Part shown: in pieces, positions 1-7,320 of the stretch
Layout of the letters: every line of letters begins with the position of its first letter
How positions within the stretch are numbered: the stretch's first letter is position 1
Origin: Promethearchaeota archaeon
Lineage (GTDB): Archaea; Asgardarchaeota; Lokiarchaeia; Sigynarchaeales; SOKP01
NCBI GenBank assembly: GCA_016839635.1
Contig: JAEOTV010000262.1
Location: 1 to 42,115 of the forward strand
Direction of reading: 5' to 3'
DNA: 42,115 nt
Position numbers and translations under genes: made by a program
Notes under the pieces: model-generated
What the model saw: the letters and a program-made list of their open reading frames with translations, nothing else
The model's database searches: none
What the model was told of the DNA's origin: nothing

Positions 1-871
1 GGGGATAATGTCTAACAGCATCTAAAACTGTTCCAATATTATACCAAAAAAAAGGTGCTCTGGGCAAACGGAATTTTTTACCATGCCCAAACATATATGG
101 TTTATGTTCTGATCTTTTACTCCAACACTTTAAAAGTGTTTTTCCCGCTTCAAGTAAACCATCTGGCCATTTTTCTTCAGATATAACCCAATATCCTCTT
201 AAAGCATCTACTATAATCATAGGACAAACATCGTTGACTCTACCTGGACCTCGACGTTTATTATAAAGCCATGGCTCACATTTCCACCCTTTACCTTGAT
301 TGGTATCTTTAAGTAAGTCATTCATTCTTTTAAGTCCAAATTGAACACGTTTATCCTTTTCTAATCCAGCTAATAAAAGTACCGGAACAAGTATATTATG
401 ATCACATAATGCGCTTGACCACATTGGATATTTTGTCTTTGTTTTTCGATCATAGGCTTCAATATAAGCGAGAAACTGGCCGTTATCTTTATCTTGATGC
501 AATAGGATTTTATCTATCGCTTTTTGCATCCGGTCGTCATCTTCTGGATTTACACCCCAATCTAATAACAACCATAATTGGTTTGGAAGATAATCTGCTT
601 TACTATGTGCTTTTGTGAGATCTTTTTCCCAATCCGAAAGACTATCCAAGAGATAATTCACAAGTGAGTCCCTTAATACTAAATTATGAGCTTTTACAAC
701 TTCAGGATGATCTAAAGGTAAATCAAACAAATCTGTTAAAGTTCGATATACTGTAAATGATTCTCCTGACTCAATAAGATATTGTCTAGGGTCTTTAGGA
801 AGAAGATTAACCCACTCTACTTCTTCATGAATTTTTTCTTGAATCTCACTCAATGTTAAATTTATCTCCAT
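1..871 (-). CDS. Partial alpha-alpha toroid protein (prenyltransferase/squalene-cyclase-like repeat)
   Basis: The reading frame is open from an ATG at 871 to the left edge: 290 complete codons, with the C-terminus missing. The protein begins MEINLTLSEIQEKIHEEVEW and carries repeated helix pairs with motifs such as KAIDKILLHQDKDNGQF, FGLKRMNDLLKDTNQGKGW and GPGRVNDVCPMIIVDALRGY. That (A/L)xxxLLxxQxxDGxW-type spacing is typical of the terpenoid-cyclase/protein-prenyltransferase alpha-alpha toroid fold. Archaeal members of this group are mostly uncharacterised, so no substrate can be assigned. It lies 29 bp downstream of the DUF3795 gene on the same strand and may share its transcript. A C-terminal fragment of the same family sits at 9820-10044 and a shorter relative at 35128-35949. 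Confidence 0.75.
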   Translation of the reverse strand, partial: MEINLTLSEIQEKIHEEVEWVNLLPKDPRQYLIESGESFTVYRTLTDLFDLPLDHPEVVKAHNLVLRDSLVNYLLDSLSDWEKDLTKAHSKADYLPNQLWLLLDWGVNPEDDDRMQKAIDKILLHQDKDNGQFLAYIEAYDRKTKTKYPMWSSALCDHNILVPVLLLAGLEKDKRVQFGLKRMNDLLKDTNQGKGWKCEPWLYNKRRGPGRVNDVCPMIIVDALRGYWVISEEKWPDGLLEAGKTLLKCWSKRSEHKPYMFGHGKKFRLPRAPFFWYNIGTVLDAVRHYP

Positions 872-900
872 AATTCTTAAATTATTTTTCTTTAATTGCT

Positions 901-1449
901 TTATTTCATAGATTCAAATAAATTCACCGAAGGATCAATAAGATCTCTACTGGATTTTCCTTCTTTAATCATTTTTTCAATTTCTGCATTAACTTTCTTC
1001 TTTTGTTCTTTGGCAAGTGCAATCAAATTCTTAACGTTCCAATTTTGATATCTTTTAGATAGCCCCTGGAAAAAAACCGGGGCAGGAGGCATCATAGGGG
1101 TTTGAGATTGTTCTGGAACTGCTTTACAAATTCCCGCTTCTAAATCCAGATATTCACATTCACTACATGAAGTAATAATTTTTTGTTTGGCACATTGATT
1201 AATCGGGCAATCCTCTCTTTCTTGACAACCTGGACAGGTAGGATAATTTTTTAAAAGTTCTAACGTATTTATAAATCCTGTGAAATTCTCTTTTTTAAAT
1301 TCTGGGTTGAACATTAAAATTACTCCTTGGATCATAGAATCTTCAAAAACTTTAAATAAATATTTTGCTGAATCTTGCATCTTGGAAGTATTACTATCAC
1401 ATAAATCACAACTTAAACCGCACGTAGTTAATTCATAATCCTTAGTCAT
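901..1449 (-). CDS. DUF3795 cysteine-rich protein
   Basis: 182 residues. The N-terminus CGLSCDLCDSN and later CPGCQEREDCPINQC and CSECEYLDLEAGIC give the Cys spacing of the DUF3795 family, small proteins predicted to bind zinc or an Fe-S cluster. The C-terminal third (RYQNWNVKNLIALAKEQKKK) is basic and helical, as in family members. The function is unknown. The gene is first in a probable two-gene minus-strand unit with the toroid gene. Its promoter must lie in the 159-bp divergent spacer shared with the regulator at 1609. Confidence 0.8.
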   Translation of the reverse strand: MTKDYELTTCGLSCDLCDSNTSKMQDSAKYLFKVFEDSMIQGVILMFNPEFKKENFTGFINTLELLKNYPTCPGCQEREDCPINQCAKQKIITSCSECEYLDLEAGICKAVPEQSQTPMMPPAPVFFQGLSKRYQNWNVKNLIALAKEQKKKVNAEIEKMIKEGKSSRDLIDPSVNLFESMK

Positions 1450-1608
1450 TTTAACTCACATTTTATATAGTATTTTTTAATTGTTATTAATTTAGTTAAT
1501 TATTTTACAATAAAACGTTCTATAATTTAAAGCATTTTGTAAGAGAAGAGTAAAGAAAGCGAAATTTTAAATTAAATAATGTCCATTTTTTTTCATAGTA
1601 CATCATAA

Positions 1609-2508
1609 ATGGGACATATAGTGGATGAAATAGATTTTGAAATATTAAAACTATTAGATAAAAACTGTCGTATCTCATATTCTAAAATTGCGGAGAAAAC
1701 GAATTTACCATTACGAAATATATCAAATAGAGTTGAGAATTTAGTTAAAGAAAAAATTATAACACGTTTTACAATTCAATTTAATTACAATCTTTTAGGA
1801 TTTAGACACTATATTGGCTCAATATGTCCATTAGAAGGAAAAAAAACTATAGCTCTTTTTCAAGATCTTCAACTTATTCCCGAAATTTATCGAATATGGG
1901 AATTAATTGATGGAACAATGACTATATCTTTCTTTTGTAAAGATGCTAAACATCTTGAAGAAGTTATAAACAATATTATAAAAACAGGAGCAAATTTACA
2001 AGGTTATTCAGAGACGAGAATTCATTTTCTATTAGATATCCCCTATTCGATGAAGGACTGGCAAATAATATTTTATCTATTAAATAACAGTAGAGCCTCG
2101 AAAAAAGAAATTGCGCATGAATTGAACATTAATGAAAAAACAGTTAACCGTAGAATAACTCGTATGAAAAATATGAAACTTATCTCATTTATACCCGAAA
2201 TAAATTATGAAGCAATCACAGGAGTTATTCCTGCAGTAATTTCATTAGAAACTCTTGTTCCTTCAAAGCAAATATACTTGAAAATTAAAGAAGATCCATC
2301 AATTAAATATTGGAGAAATGCTGGGGCAGTTTCTCCTTCAATTGTGTTATTTGTATATGGAAAGAGGTTAACAGATATTTATACTATGTATAGAAAACTT
2401 GAAAATCGAGATGACATAAAAAAAGCTAGTCTAACTTTTATAGTAAGAAATTCCGAAAACTCCACTTTAATTGAAGATGCTGTGTTAGAAAGAATTCAAA
2501 GTGGATAA
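1609..2508 (+). CDS. Tandem-HTH Lrp/AsnC-type transcriptional regulator
   Basis: 299 residues with two Lrp-like winged helix-turn-helix modules. The first is at about residues 5-50 (FEILKLLDKNCRISYSKIAE, then IEN-type linker and FTIQFNYNLLGF). The second is at about 150-200 (WQIIFYLLNNSRASKKEIAH, then KTVNRRITRM). Each is followed by a 70-90 residue region that could act as the sensing/dimerisation part, although a classical RAM domain is not obvious. It is transcribed away from the DUF3795-toroid pair, which it may control. It converges with the hydrolase gene 14 bp away. A homologue of the same architecture lies at 3910. Confidence 0.8.
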   Translation: MGHIVDEIDFEILKLLDKNCRISYSKIAEKTNLPLRNISNRVENLVKEKIITRFTIQFNYNLLGFRHYIGSICPLEGKKTIALFQDLQLIPEIYRIWELIDGTMTISFFCKDAKHLEEVINNIIKTGANLQGYSETRIHFLLDIPYSMKDWQIIFYLLNNSRASKKEIAHELNINEKTVNRRITRMKNMKLISFIPEINYEAITGVIPAVISLETLVPSKQIYLKIKEDPSIKYWRNAGAVSPSIVLFVYGKRLTDIYTMYRKLENRDDIKKASLTFIVRNSENSTLIEDAVLERIQSG

Positions 2509-2522
2509 AAATTGCGTACTTT

Positions 2523-3362
2523 TTACGAATTTAAAAATTCTAATACATCTTTTTGAATTAATTTCCATTTCGCTGCTAGGCCGTGTCCCTGACCTTCGTA
2601 GAGCTTTAATTTAGCGTTCAGGATCCCATGAGCAGTTATACGGACAATTTCAGGAGGATATTCAATATCTAATTCTCCACATAATATGAGAGTAGGAGCT
2701 TTAATTTCACTTAACCTATCTTTAAAATCCATCTCAATATCTCCTTTTACTTCAGTTAAAAAATCATTAGGGTATTCAATTTTTCCAATAAAAAATCTTC
2801 CGAATAATCGAGTGAAGAATTTACCAATACTTCTAGTAATTTTTGAGGAGTAAATCAAATCTAATATAGCTACCAATGACTTTCCATACTTTCCTTGTTT
2901 AAAATATTCTGCTGCTCTACTCTCAATTTCTGCTCCTTTTTCACTTATTTTATGAGCTGCAGAGATAATAATAAGTTTTCGAACAGTATCAGGATGATCC
3001 GCAGCTAGATATTGGGCAATTTGCCCTCCTGTAGAGGTCCCCATTATAATAACAGGTTTTTTAAACTCCTTTCGTATCATATCTCCATAATCTTTTGCCA
3101 TATCCGTAAACGTATAATCCTCTGGCACATTTTGTTTGCGTCCTACAAAATATACAGTATATTTATCCATCAATGGTCTTACAGATTTTACAAATCGTTT
3201 TATCATGAAATTTGATGGCGGTTTATTTGTAAATGTTAGTGCTTCTATGTTTACTATATAGTGTGAATTATTACCTATTCGTGCGTAGGGTAATCCATCT
3301 TCAAAGAAGCCAGTTTCAACATTAAGTTTCTCTTTTCTTTGTTTATCCTTATCTCTAGGCAT
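2523..3362 (-). CDS. Alpha/beta hydrolase
   Basis: 279 residues with a complete apparent catalytic triad: nucleophile elbow GTSTGG (Ser110), acid in CGELDIEYPP (Asp232) and His260 in GQGHG. No signal peptide is seen, so it is probably cytoplasmic. The cap region (about 135-205) is basic and helical. Substrate specificity cannot be read from the sequence; esterase, lipase or C-C hydrolase are all possible. It is monocistronic and converges with the upstream regulator. Confidence 0.85.
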   Translation of the reverse strand: MPRDKDKQRKEKLNVETGFFEDGLPYARIGNNSHYIVNIEALTFTNKPPSNFMIKRFVKSVRPLMDKYTVYFVGRKQNVPEDYTFTDMAKDYGDMIRKEFKKPVIIMGTSTGGQIAQYLAADHPDTVRKLIIISAAHKISEKGAEIESRAAEYFKQGKYGKSLVAILDLIYSSKITRSIGKFFTRLFGRFFIGKIEYPNDFLTEVKGDIEMDFKDRLSEIKAPTLILCGELDIEYPPEIVRITAHGILNAKLKLYEGQGHGLAAKWKLIQKDVLEFLNS

Positions 3363-3497
3363 TATATGAAAATCCCAATAATTTCCTTGTATAGAATATA
3401 TTAAAAAAATTAGGATAAGCTTTAATTTTTCGGTTTTCTCTGCTCTTTTGAAAATAATAAACTAATAAGATAAAAGTATAAAAAAAGAATGTAGAAT

Positions 3498-3731
3498 TTA
3501 ATGTGCTTGTAATTGTCTATATAATTTATTAACTTGAGTACAACCTGTATTAGTTCCGTCTTCTACGTTTGCGAAGCATCTTTTCTCTGGGCTACTTGTG
3601 AATTTCGCACATCCCCAACACCACATCTTATTAAAAGAAATCGTTTTTTTCTTATTTATAGCACGAACTTGTTCACAAATTTCTAAAGCTTCATCGAAAG
3701 TTAATTTAATCTTTTCTTTAATTCTTACCAC
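3498..3731 (-). CDS. Small cysteine-rich hypothetical protein
   Basis: Up to 77 residues. The centre has the Cys-rich motif MWCWGCAKF, followed by KRCFANV and NTGCTQVNKLY, which could form a metal site; the N-terminal half is helical (TFDEALEICEQVRAINKKK). I do not recognise a named family. The GTG at 3731 lies inside a strong Shine-Dalgarno-like AGAGGTGGT. The true start may therefore be an ATT codon at 3722, four bases after that motif, which would shorten the protein by three residues. Confidence 0.6.
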   Translation of the reverse strand: MVRIKEKIKLTFDEALEICEQVRAINKKKTISFNKMWCWGCAKFTSSPEKRCFANVEDGTNTGCTQVNKLYRQLQAH

Positions 3732-3909
3732 CTCTAGTTACTACTCACATTTTCTCATATATCATGAAATAATTGAAATATTTAAAGAATATGGCGATTT
3801 CACTCTTTGAAAATGGACAATTAATTTGGTGAAAATGTATAGTTTCATAAAATTTTTTAAGGAAATTAGACATTATTTATTATAATATAGAATTGTTTCT
3901 ATCAATAAA

Positions 3910-4881
3910 ATGGATGATAAAGACTTAGAACTTCTAAAATTATTGCTTTTTAATGGGCGTATGACTTATGAATTTATCGCAAAGAAGCTTAAACTAACTC
4001 CCTATCTAGTTAAGAAAAAAATCCAAAATCTAGTTAATATGGGAGTAATCATGAAATTTACAACTAATCTTAATTTCTTATTATTTCAAAAATCAGTATG
4101 TTATACTCTTGCTGAGGTAAAACATGGAACAGATCAGCAGGAACTTATTGAAAGACTAGGAATGTTAGATGAGGTTACGGGTGGAGCAATCTCTATTCAA
4201 AATAAGATGCAGATAATCCACACCTATTCTGATGATTATGAGTTAAAAAAAAATCTGGAGAAATTCATGCAATATGATGAAATATTAAATATTGAAAATT
4301 TTATTCTGCTAATTCCACCAAACTTAAACTTTAAAAATACCAGGTTGATTAAAACAGATTGGAAAATAATCAATTCTATAAAGGATAATTGTAGAAAAAC
4401 CGATGTAGAAATTGCAAATGAATTAGGAATTTCATCTAAGACAGTCAAAAGAAGGCTAAGTCATTTGAGAGATAATAAGATAATTCTTTTTATGATAGAT
4501 CTGGATACAAGCGCAGCAGATTTTTTATCTTACTTATTAATAGTTAAATTTCAAAAGACTGCATCAGATTCTCTAGATCCTTTAGATGATGATATGGATG
4601 AGGATGGATTGAGTGATGGAGATGTAGTAATTAACTGGTATTCAGATGCTCTAAATAAAATCATGAAAATAGTAAAAAATTGCTTCTATGTGTGGAGAGT
4701 GGCTAACCAAGTAACTTATATCTTTACTGTATTCATAGATAAATTGAGAGAAATAGATGAACAAGTTAAGGAAATTGAAAAAGTTCCATATGTTAAAGAA
4801 GTTATTAGTTATGTTCCAACTAAGATGTTCTATTTTAAGAGTTGGATTGATAAATTAATTGAAAAGAATGCTTCTGGTTAA
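3910..4881 (+). CDS. Tandem-HTH Lrp/AsnC-type transcriptional regulator
   Basis: 323 residues, same plan as the protein at 1609. HTH 1 is at about 3-45 (LELLKLLLFNGRMTYEFIAK). HTH 2 is at about 155-200 (WKIINSIKDNCRKTDVEIAN, then KTVKRRLSHL). An acidic insert rich in Asp (DPLDDDMDEDGLSDGDV, about 225-242) in the C-terminal part is unusual for Lrp proteins and resembles a calcium-binding acidic loop, though this is not a proven site. The gene stands alone; the target is unknown. Confidence 0.8.
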   Translation: MDDKDLELLKLLLFNGRMTYEFIAKKLKLTPYLVKKKIQNLVNMGVIMKFTTNLNFLLFQKSVCYTLAEVKHGTDQQELIERLGMLDEVTGGAISIQNKMQIIHTYSDDYELKKNLEKFMQYDEILNIENFILLIPPNLNFKNTRLIKTDWKIINSIKDNCRKTDVEIANELGISSKTVKRRLSHLRDNKIILFMIDLDTSAADFLSYLLIVKFQKTASDSLDPLDDDMDEDGLSDGDVVINWYSDALNKIMKIVKNCFYVWRVANQVTYIFTVFIDKLREIDEQVKEIEKVPYVKEVISYVPTKMFYFKSWIDKLIEKNASG

Positions 4882-4939
4882 AAAAAAGCGAGTAATAAAA
4901 GCAATCTATAAAAAAACATTGAATTTTTCTAGCACTAAT

Positions 4940-5194
4940 TTATTTGTCTAAAATATACTTATTTATCTCTTCAGGTTTTGGAATACCCGTAACTTTATAT
5001 TCCTCATCAACGACTATGGAAGGAACTGCTATTATATCATATTTTTCAATTTTTTCTTTAACATCTTCTTGAATCTGATCTTGCAAATTGTATTCAATTA
5101 TTTCACATTTTTCGCAAATATTATTCTTCAAAGTTTCAATTGCTTTTTTACATAAATCACATCCAGCGCTAAAAATTTCGAATTTATGTCCCAA
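4940..5194 (-). CDS. Mini-thioredoxin/glutaredoxin-like protein
   Basis: 84 residues. It has a CxxC redox pair (CDLCKKAIETLK) near the N-terminus after a first beta strand, and a cis-proline motif (AVPSIVVDEEYKVTGIP) before the last strand. This fits the short thioredoxin-fold proteins of archaea. It is likely a cytoplasmic disulfide carrier. A further Cys pair (CEKCEII) follows the first helix. The TTG at 5194 is chosen as start because GAGGTAATC lies immediately upstream at a normal spacing and no ATG is available. Confidence 0.8.
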   Translation of the reverse strand: MGHKFEIFSAGCDLCKKAIETLKNNICEKCEIIEYNLQDQIQEDVKEKIEKYDIIAVPSIVVDEEYKVTGIPKPEEINKYILDK

Positions 5195-5399
5195 AAGATT
5201 ACCTCATTTTTTTCTATGAATATAATATCAAGTCATTACATAAAAATTTTCGAATTCCAATTCCCCAATATTTTGACTATTATTCTATCCATGTTTTAGA
5301 CAATTTTGTTTTTAAAAATAAAAATATATTAAGCCCTATTTTCATTATTATTTTGGATTTGTTGAGGTATTTTTGGGTAGCACTTAAGAAGTGTTTTTA

Positions 5400-6659
5400 A
5401 TGTCTGAAGAGAGTTTAAGAGAAATTATTGGGATTGCGAGAAAGACAAAATGGAATCAAATTAAAAAATTTATTAAATTTATTGTTAGAAACACTTTAAA
5501 AAGAGATGCAAAATACAGTTTAACTGCTCTAGATGTTTCAGTAAATGGAAAAAAAAAATTGAAATATGACCAAATTATTAAAAATAAAGAAGAAATAAAA
5601 ACTATTGATAAAATAGTAGATTTTGACCACTTATCTCTATATCAGGCAACCCCAACAGCAAATAATCATATTAATCTTTCTCAAAACAATGGTACTATTA
5701 TTGTTTTAGCAAAATATTGGGGTTCGAGTTTTAACGAACTTCAAGCATTCGATTTTTCTGTTAATTTAGATGCAATAGATGACCCTTTTTTTACGATTGG
5801 TAATGATAAGAAAATTAATTGCTCTGAGATCTTAAAAATCATTAGTAATGGAAAAAATTCATTACCAAAAACACAAAAGAAGCCACCTGGAAAGAAAAAA
5901 ATAGAAGAAAAGAATACCGAAATTAAAGATATTGAAGCATATGTCTTTGAGAAATTAACTGATAAGAATGCCGTATGGAATGGAGAAGAAACAAAAACTT
6001 TTCATAATTGGAAAGCAAAAATAAAAAATAAATATTGTGTAGATACCGGAAAAATTTCTCATTACAAAGGCAAACCAACAAAACAATATTCGACTTATTT
6101 GAATTCTCTAATCAATAGTAAAAAAACCAAGGTGGAGAAATCTAAGAAAACAATCGAAACAAAGCCTTCAACACTTAAGAAAGATAAAGTAGAACTTATA
6201 GACCAATATGTATTTAAATCTCTAACAGGTAAAAATGCTATATGGAATGGAACCGAAACAAAAACATTTCAGAATTGGAAAATAAAAACAAAAAACAAAT
6301 ATCGCAGCGATACTGGGAAAATTTCTCACTATAAAGGAAAACCTACAAAAGAATTTTCAATTTATCTAAATTCTCTTATCAAGAGCAAGCCATCTCAAGC
6401 GGAAAAACCTAAGCAAAAGATAGATAAAAAACCTATTCCTCCAAAAAAGAGTAATAAACAAGAACTCACAGAGCAATATGTGTTTAAAAAAATAAAAGGC
6501 AAGAATGCAATATGGAATGGAGCTGAAACTCAAAACTTTATTAATTGGAAAAAAAGAACTCATAGTCAATATCAAAAGGAGACAGGAAAAAATCCTTATT
6601 ATAACCAAAAACCGACTAAAAATTTTAAAGATTTTTTAATGAAAAGATTCAAAATTTGA
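5400..6659 (+). CDS. Unknown protein with three 59-residue repeats
   Basis: 419 residues from the ATG at 5400; a GTG nine bases upstream is possible but lacks a ribosome site. The N-terminal part (about 1-150) is unique. The rest is three copies of a conserved module with exact 89-residue periodicity, joined by Lys/Pro-rich linkers. Each module reads roughly YVFxxLTgKNAIWNGxET, then TFxNWKxKxkxxY, then TGKISHYKGKPTK and a final helix. The abundant conserved Trp and Lys suggest a small nucleic-acid- or DNA-end-binding fold, but I recognise no family. The protein is strongly basic. It is monocistronic. Function unknown. Confidence 0.75.
   Translation: MSEESLREIIGIARKTKWNQIKKFIKFIVRNTLKRDAKYSLTALDVSVNGKKKLKYDQIIKNKEEIKTIDKIVDFDHLSLYQATPTANNHINLSQNNGTIIVLAKYWGSSFNELQAFDFSVNLDAIDDPFFTIGNDKKINCSEILKIISNGKNSLPKTQKKPPGKKKIEEKNTEIKDIEAYVFEKLTDKNAVWNGEETKTFHNWKAKIKNKYCVDTGKISHYKGKPTKQYSTYLNSLINSKKTKVEKSKKTIETKPSTLKKDKVELIDQYVFKSLTGKNAIWNGTETKTFQNWKIKTKNKYRSDTGKISHYKGKPTKEFSIYLNSLIKSKPSQAEKPKQKIDKKPIPPKKSNKQELTEQYVFKKIKGKNAIWNGAETQNFINWKKRTHSQYQKETGKNPYYNQKPTKNFKDFLMKRFKI
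5937..6647 (+). repeat. Three in-gene tandem repeats (about 177 bp each, 267-bp period)
   Basis: Units at about 5937-6113, 6204-6380 and 6471-6647, inside the gene at 5400. Units 1 and 2 are closest to each other; unit 3 has diverged after TGK. The protein-level identity with unchanged spacing indicates duplication of a complete domain plus linker. Confidence 0.85.
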
Positions 6660-6683
6660 TTCTGTGCCTCAATAAAAGGAGTA

Positions 6684-6908
6684 TTAAGACCCTTCGTTCA
6701 ATTGATAATAAAATCCTTCATTTTTCAGTATTTTCAATATACCGTTCTTTCTATAAATATTGAAGAGTTTTTTAACCTCAGAAGAGGGTATACCATTCTT
6801 TTCAGCTATAATTTCAATCATAAATTTAGGAAATTTCTGATAGCTTTTTTGTAAAGAGTGAAGTGCTTCCAAAAACCTTGCAGAATAGTCTATTTCTGAT
6901 ATAACCAT
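6684..6908 (-). CDS. Small HTH-like DNA-binding protein, candidate autoregulator
   Basis: 74 residues from the ATG at 6908. This start is favoured over the GTG at 6917 because GGTGAG ends four bases upstream of it and would overlap the GTG. The segment FPKFMIEIIAEKNGIPSSEVKKL followed by a short wing-like strand pair (GILKILKNEGFYYQL) looks like a compact winged helix, though no named family is recognised. Upstream are a strong TATA box and a perfect 25-bp palindrome placed at the expected transcription start, so repression of its own promoter is likely (inference). Confidence 0.6.
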   Translation of the reverse strand: MVISEIDYSARFLEALHSLQKSYQKFPKFMIEIIAEKNGIPSSEVKKLFNIYRKNGILKILKNEGFYYQLNEGS

Positions 6909-6956
6909 TCTCCTCACCTTTAATTGTTAGAAAATAATTTTGATTTAATACTAATA

Positions 6957-6981
6957 ATACTCTTAATTCTATTAAGAGTAT
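6957..6981. promoter_or_regulatory. Perfect 25-bp palindrome, candidate operator
   Basis: Two 11-base arms, ATACTCTTAAT and ATTAAGAGTAT, flank TCT. The centre is about 26 bp downstream of the TATA box at 6991-7000, i.e. on the predicted transcription start of the small HTH gene. That is a classical position for a repressor operator in archaea. A short adjoining palindrome GATATATC follows. Confidence 0.6.
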
Positions 6982-6990
6982 GATATATCG

Positions 6991-7000
6991 TATATATAAA
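6991..7000 (-). promoter_or_regulatory. TATA box of the small HTH gene
   Basis: On the minus strand this reads TTTATATATA preceded by CC, matching the archaeal TATA consensus TTTAWATA. It lies about 90 bp before the start codon at 6908, giving a leader of roughly 60 nt. Confidence 0.55.
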
Positions 7001-7002
7001 GG

Positions 7003-7320
7003 TTAGTATCAAGAATAGTTAATGTAATGATAATCTGTCATATCACAATATAAATTAATCTATAAAATATTTCAAAACATAATAAAACGCAGTATATTTT
7101 AATTAAAGTAAGAGAACTAATTAAGATGAATTTCAGAAAATTGAAATACATGAAATAAATGAGGATAAAGTATCAAACAACAGACCGAGGAGAGGAAGTA
7201 TTAAAAATGTTTTATAACTTAGTAAATGATTATTTTGATTTAAAGCAAAAAAAATGAAAACGACGGATTTTATACCTTAATAAAGATTCATATGTATCAA
7301 TTTCGATTTTGTAAAAAGAA
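7003..7320. other. Gene-free spacer with possible frameshifted remnant
   Basis: No intact gene is seen. On the plus strand, 7125-7217 reads as a coding-like peptide (DEFQKIEIHEINEDKVSNNR, ending GSIKNVL and a stop). An overlapping frame, 7207-7257, continues plausibly as MFYNLVNDYFDLKQKK. The two together could be the tail of a decayed, frameshifted gene, but the family is unknown and chance is not excluded. Confidence 0.2.

Noticed and set aside
5380..5392. Inverted repeat CACTTAAGAAGTG just before the triple-repeat gene.
   Set aside because: Only five-base arms; such palindromes are common by chance, and no copy was noticed elsewhere.
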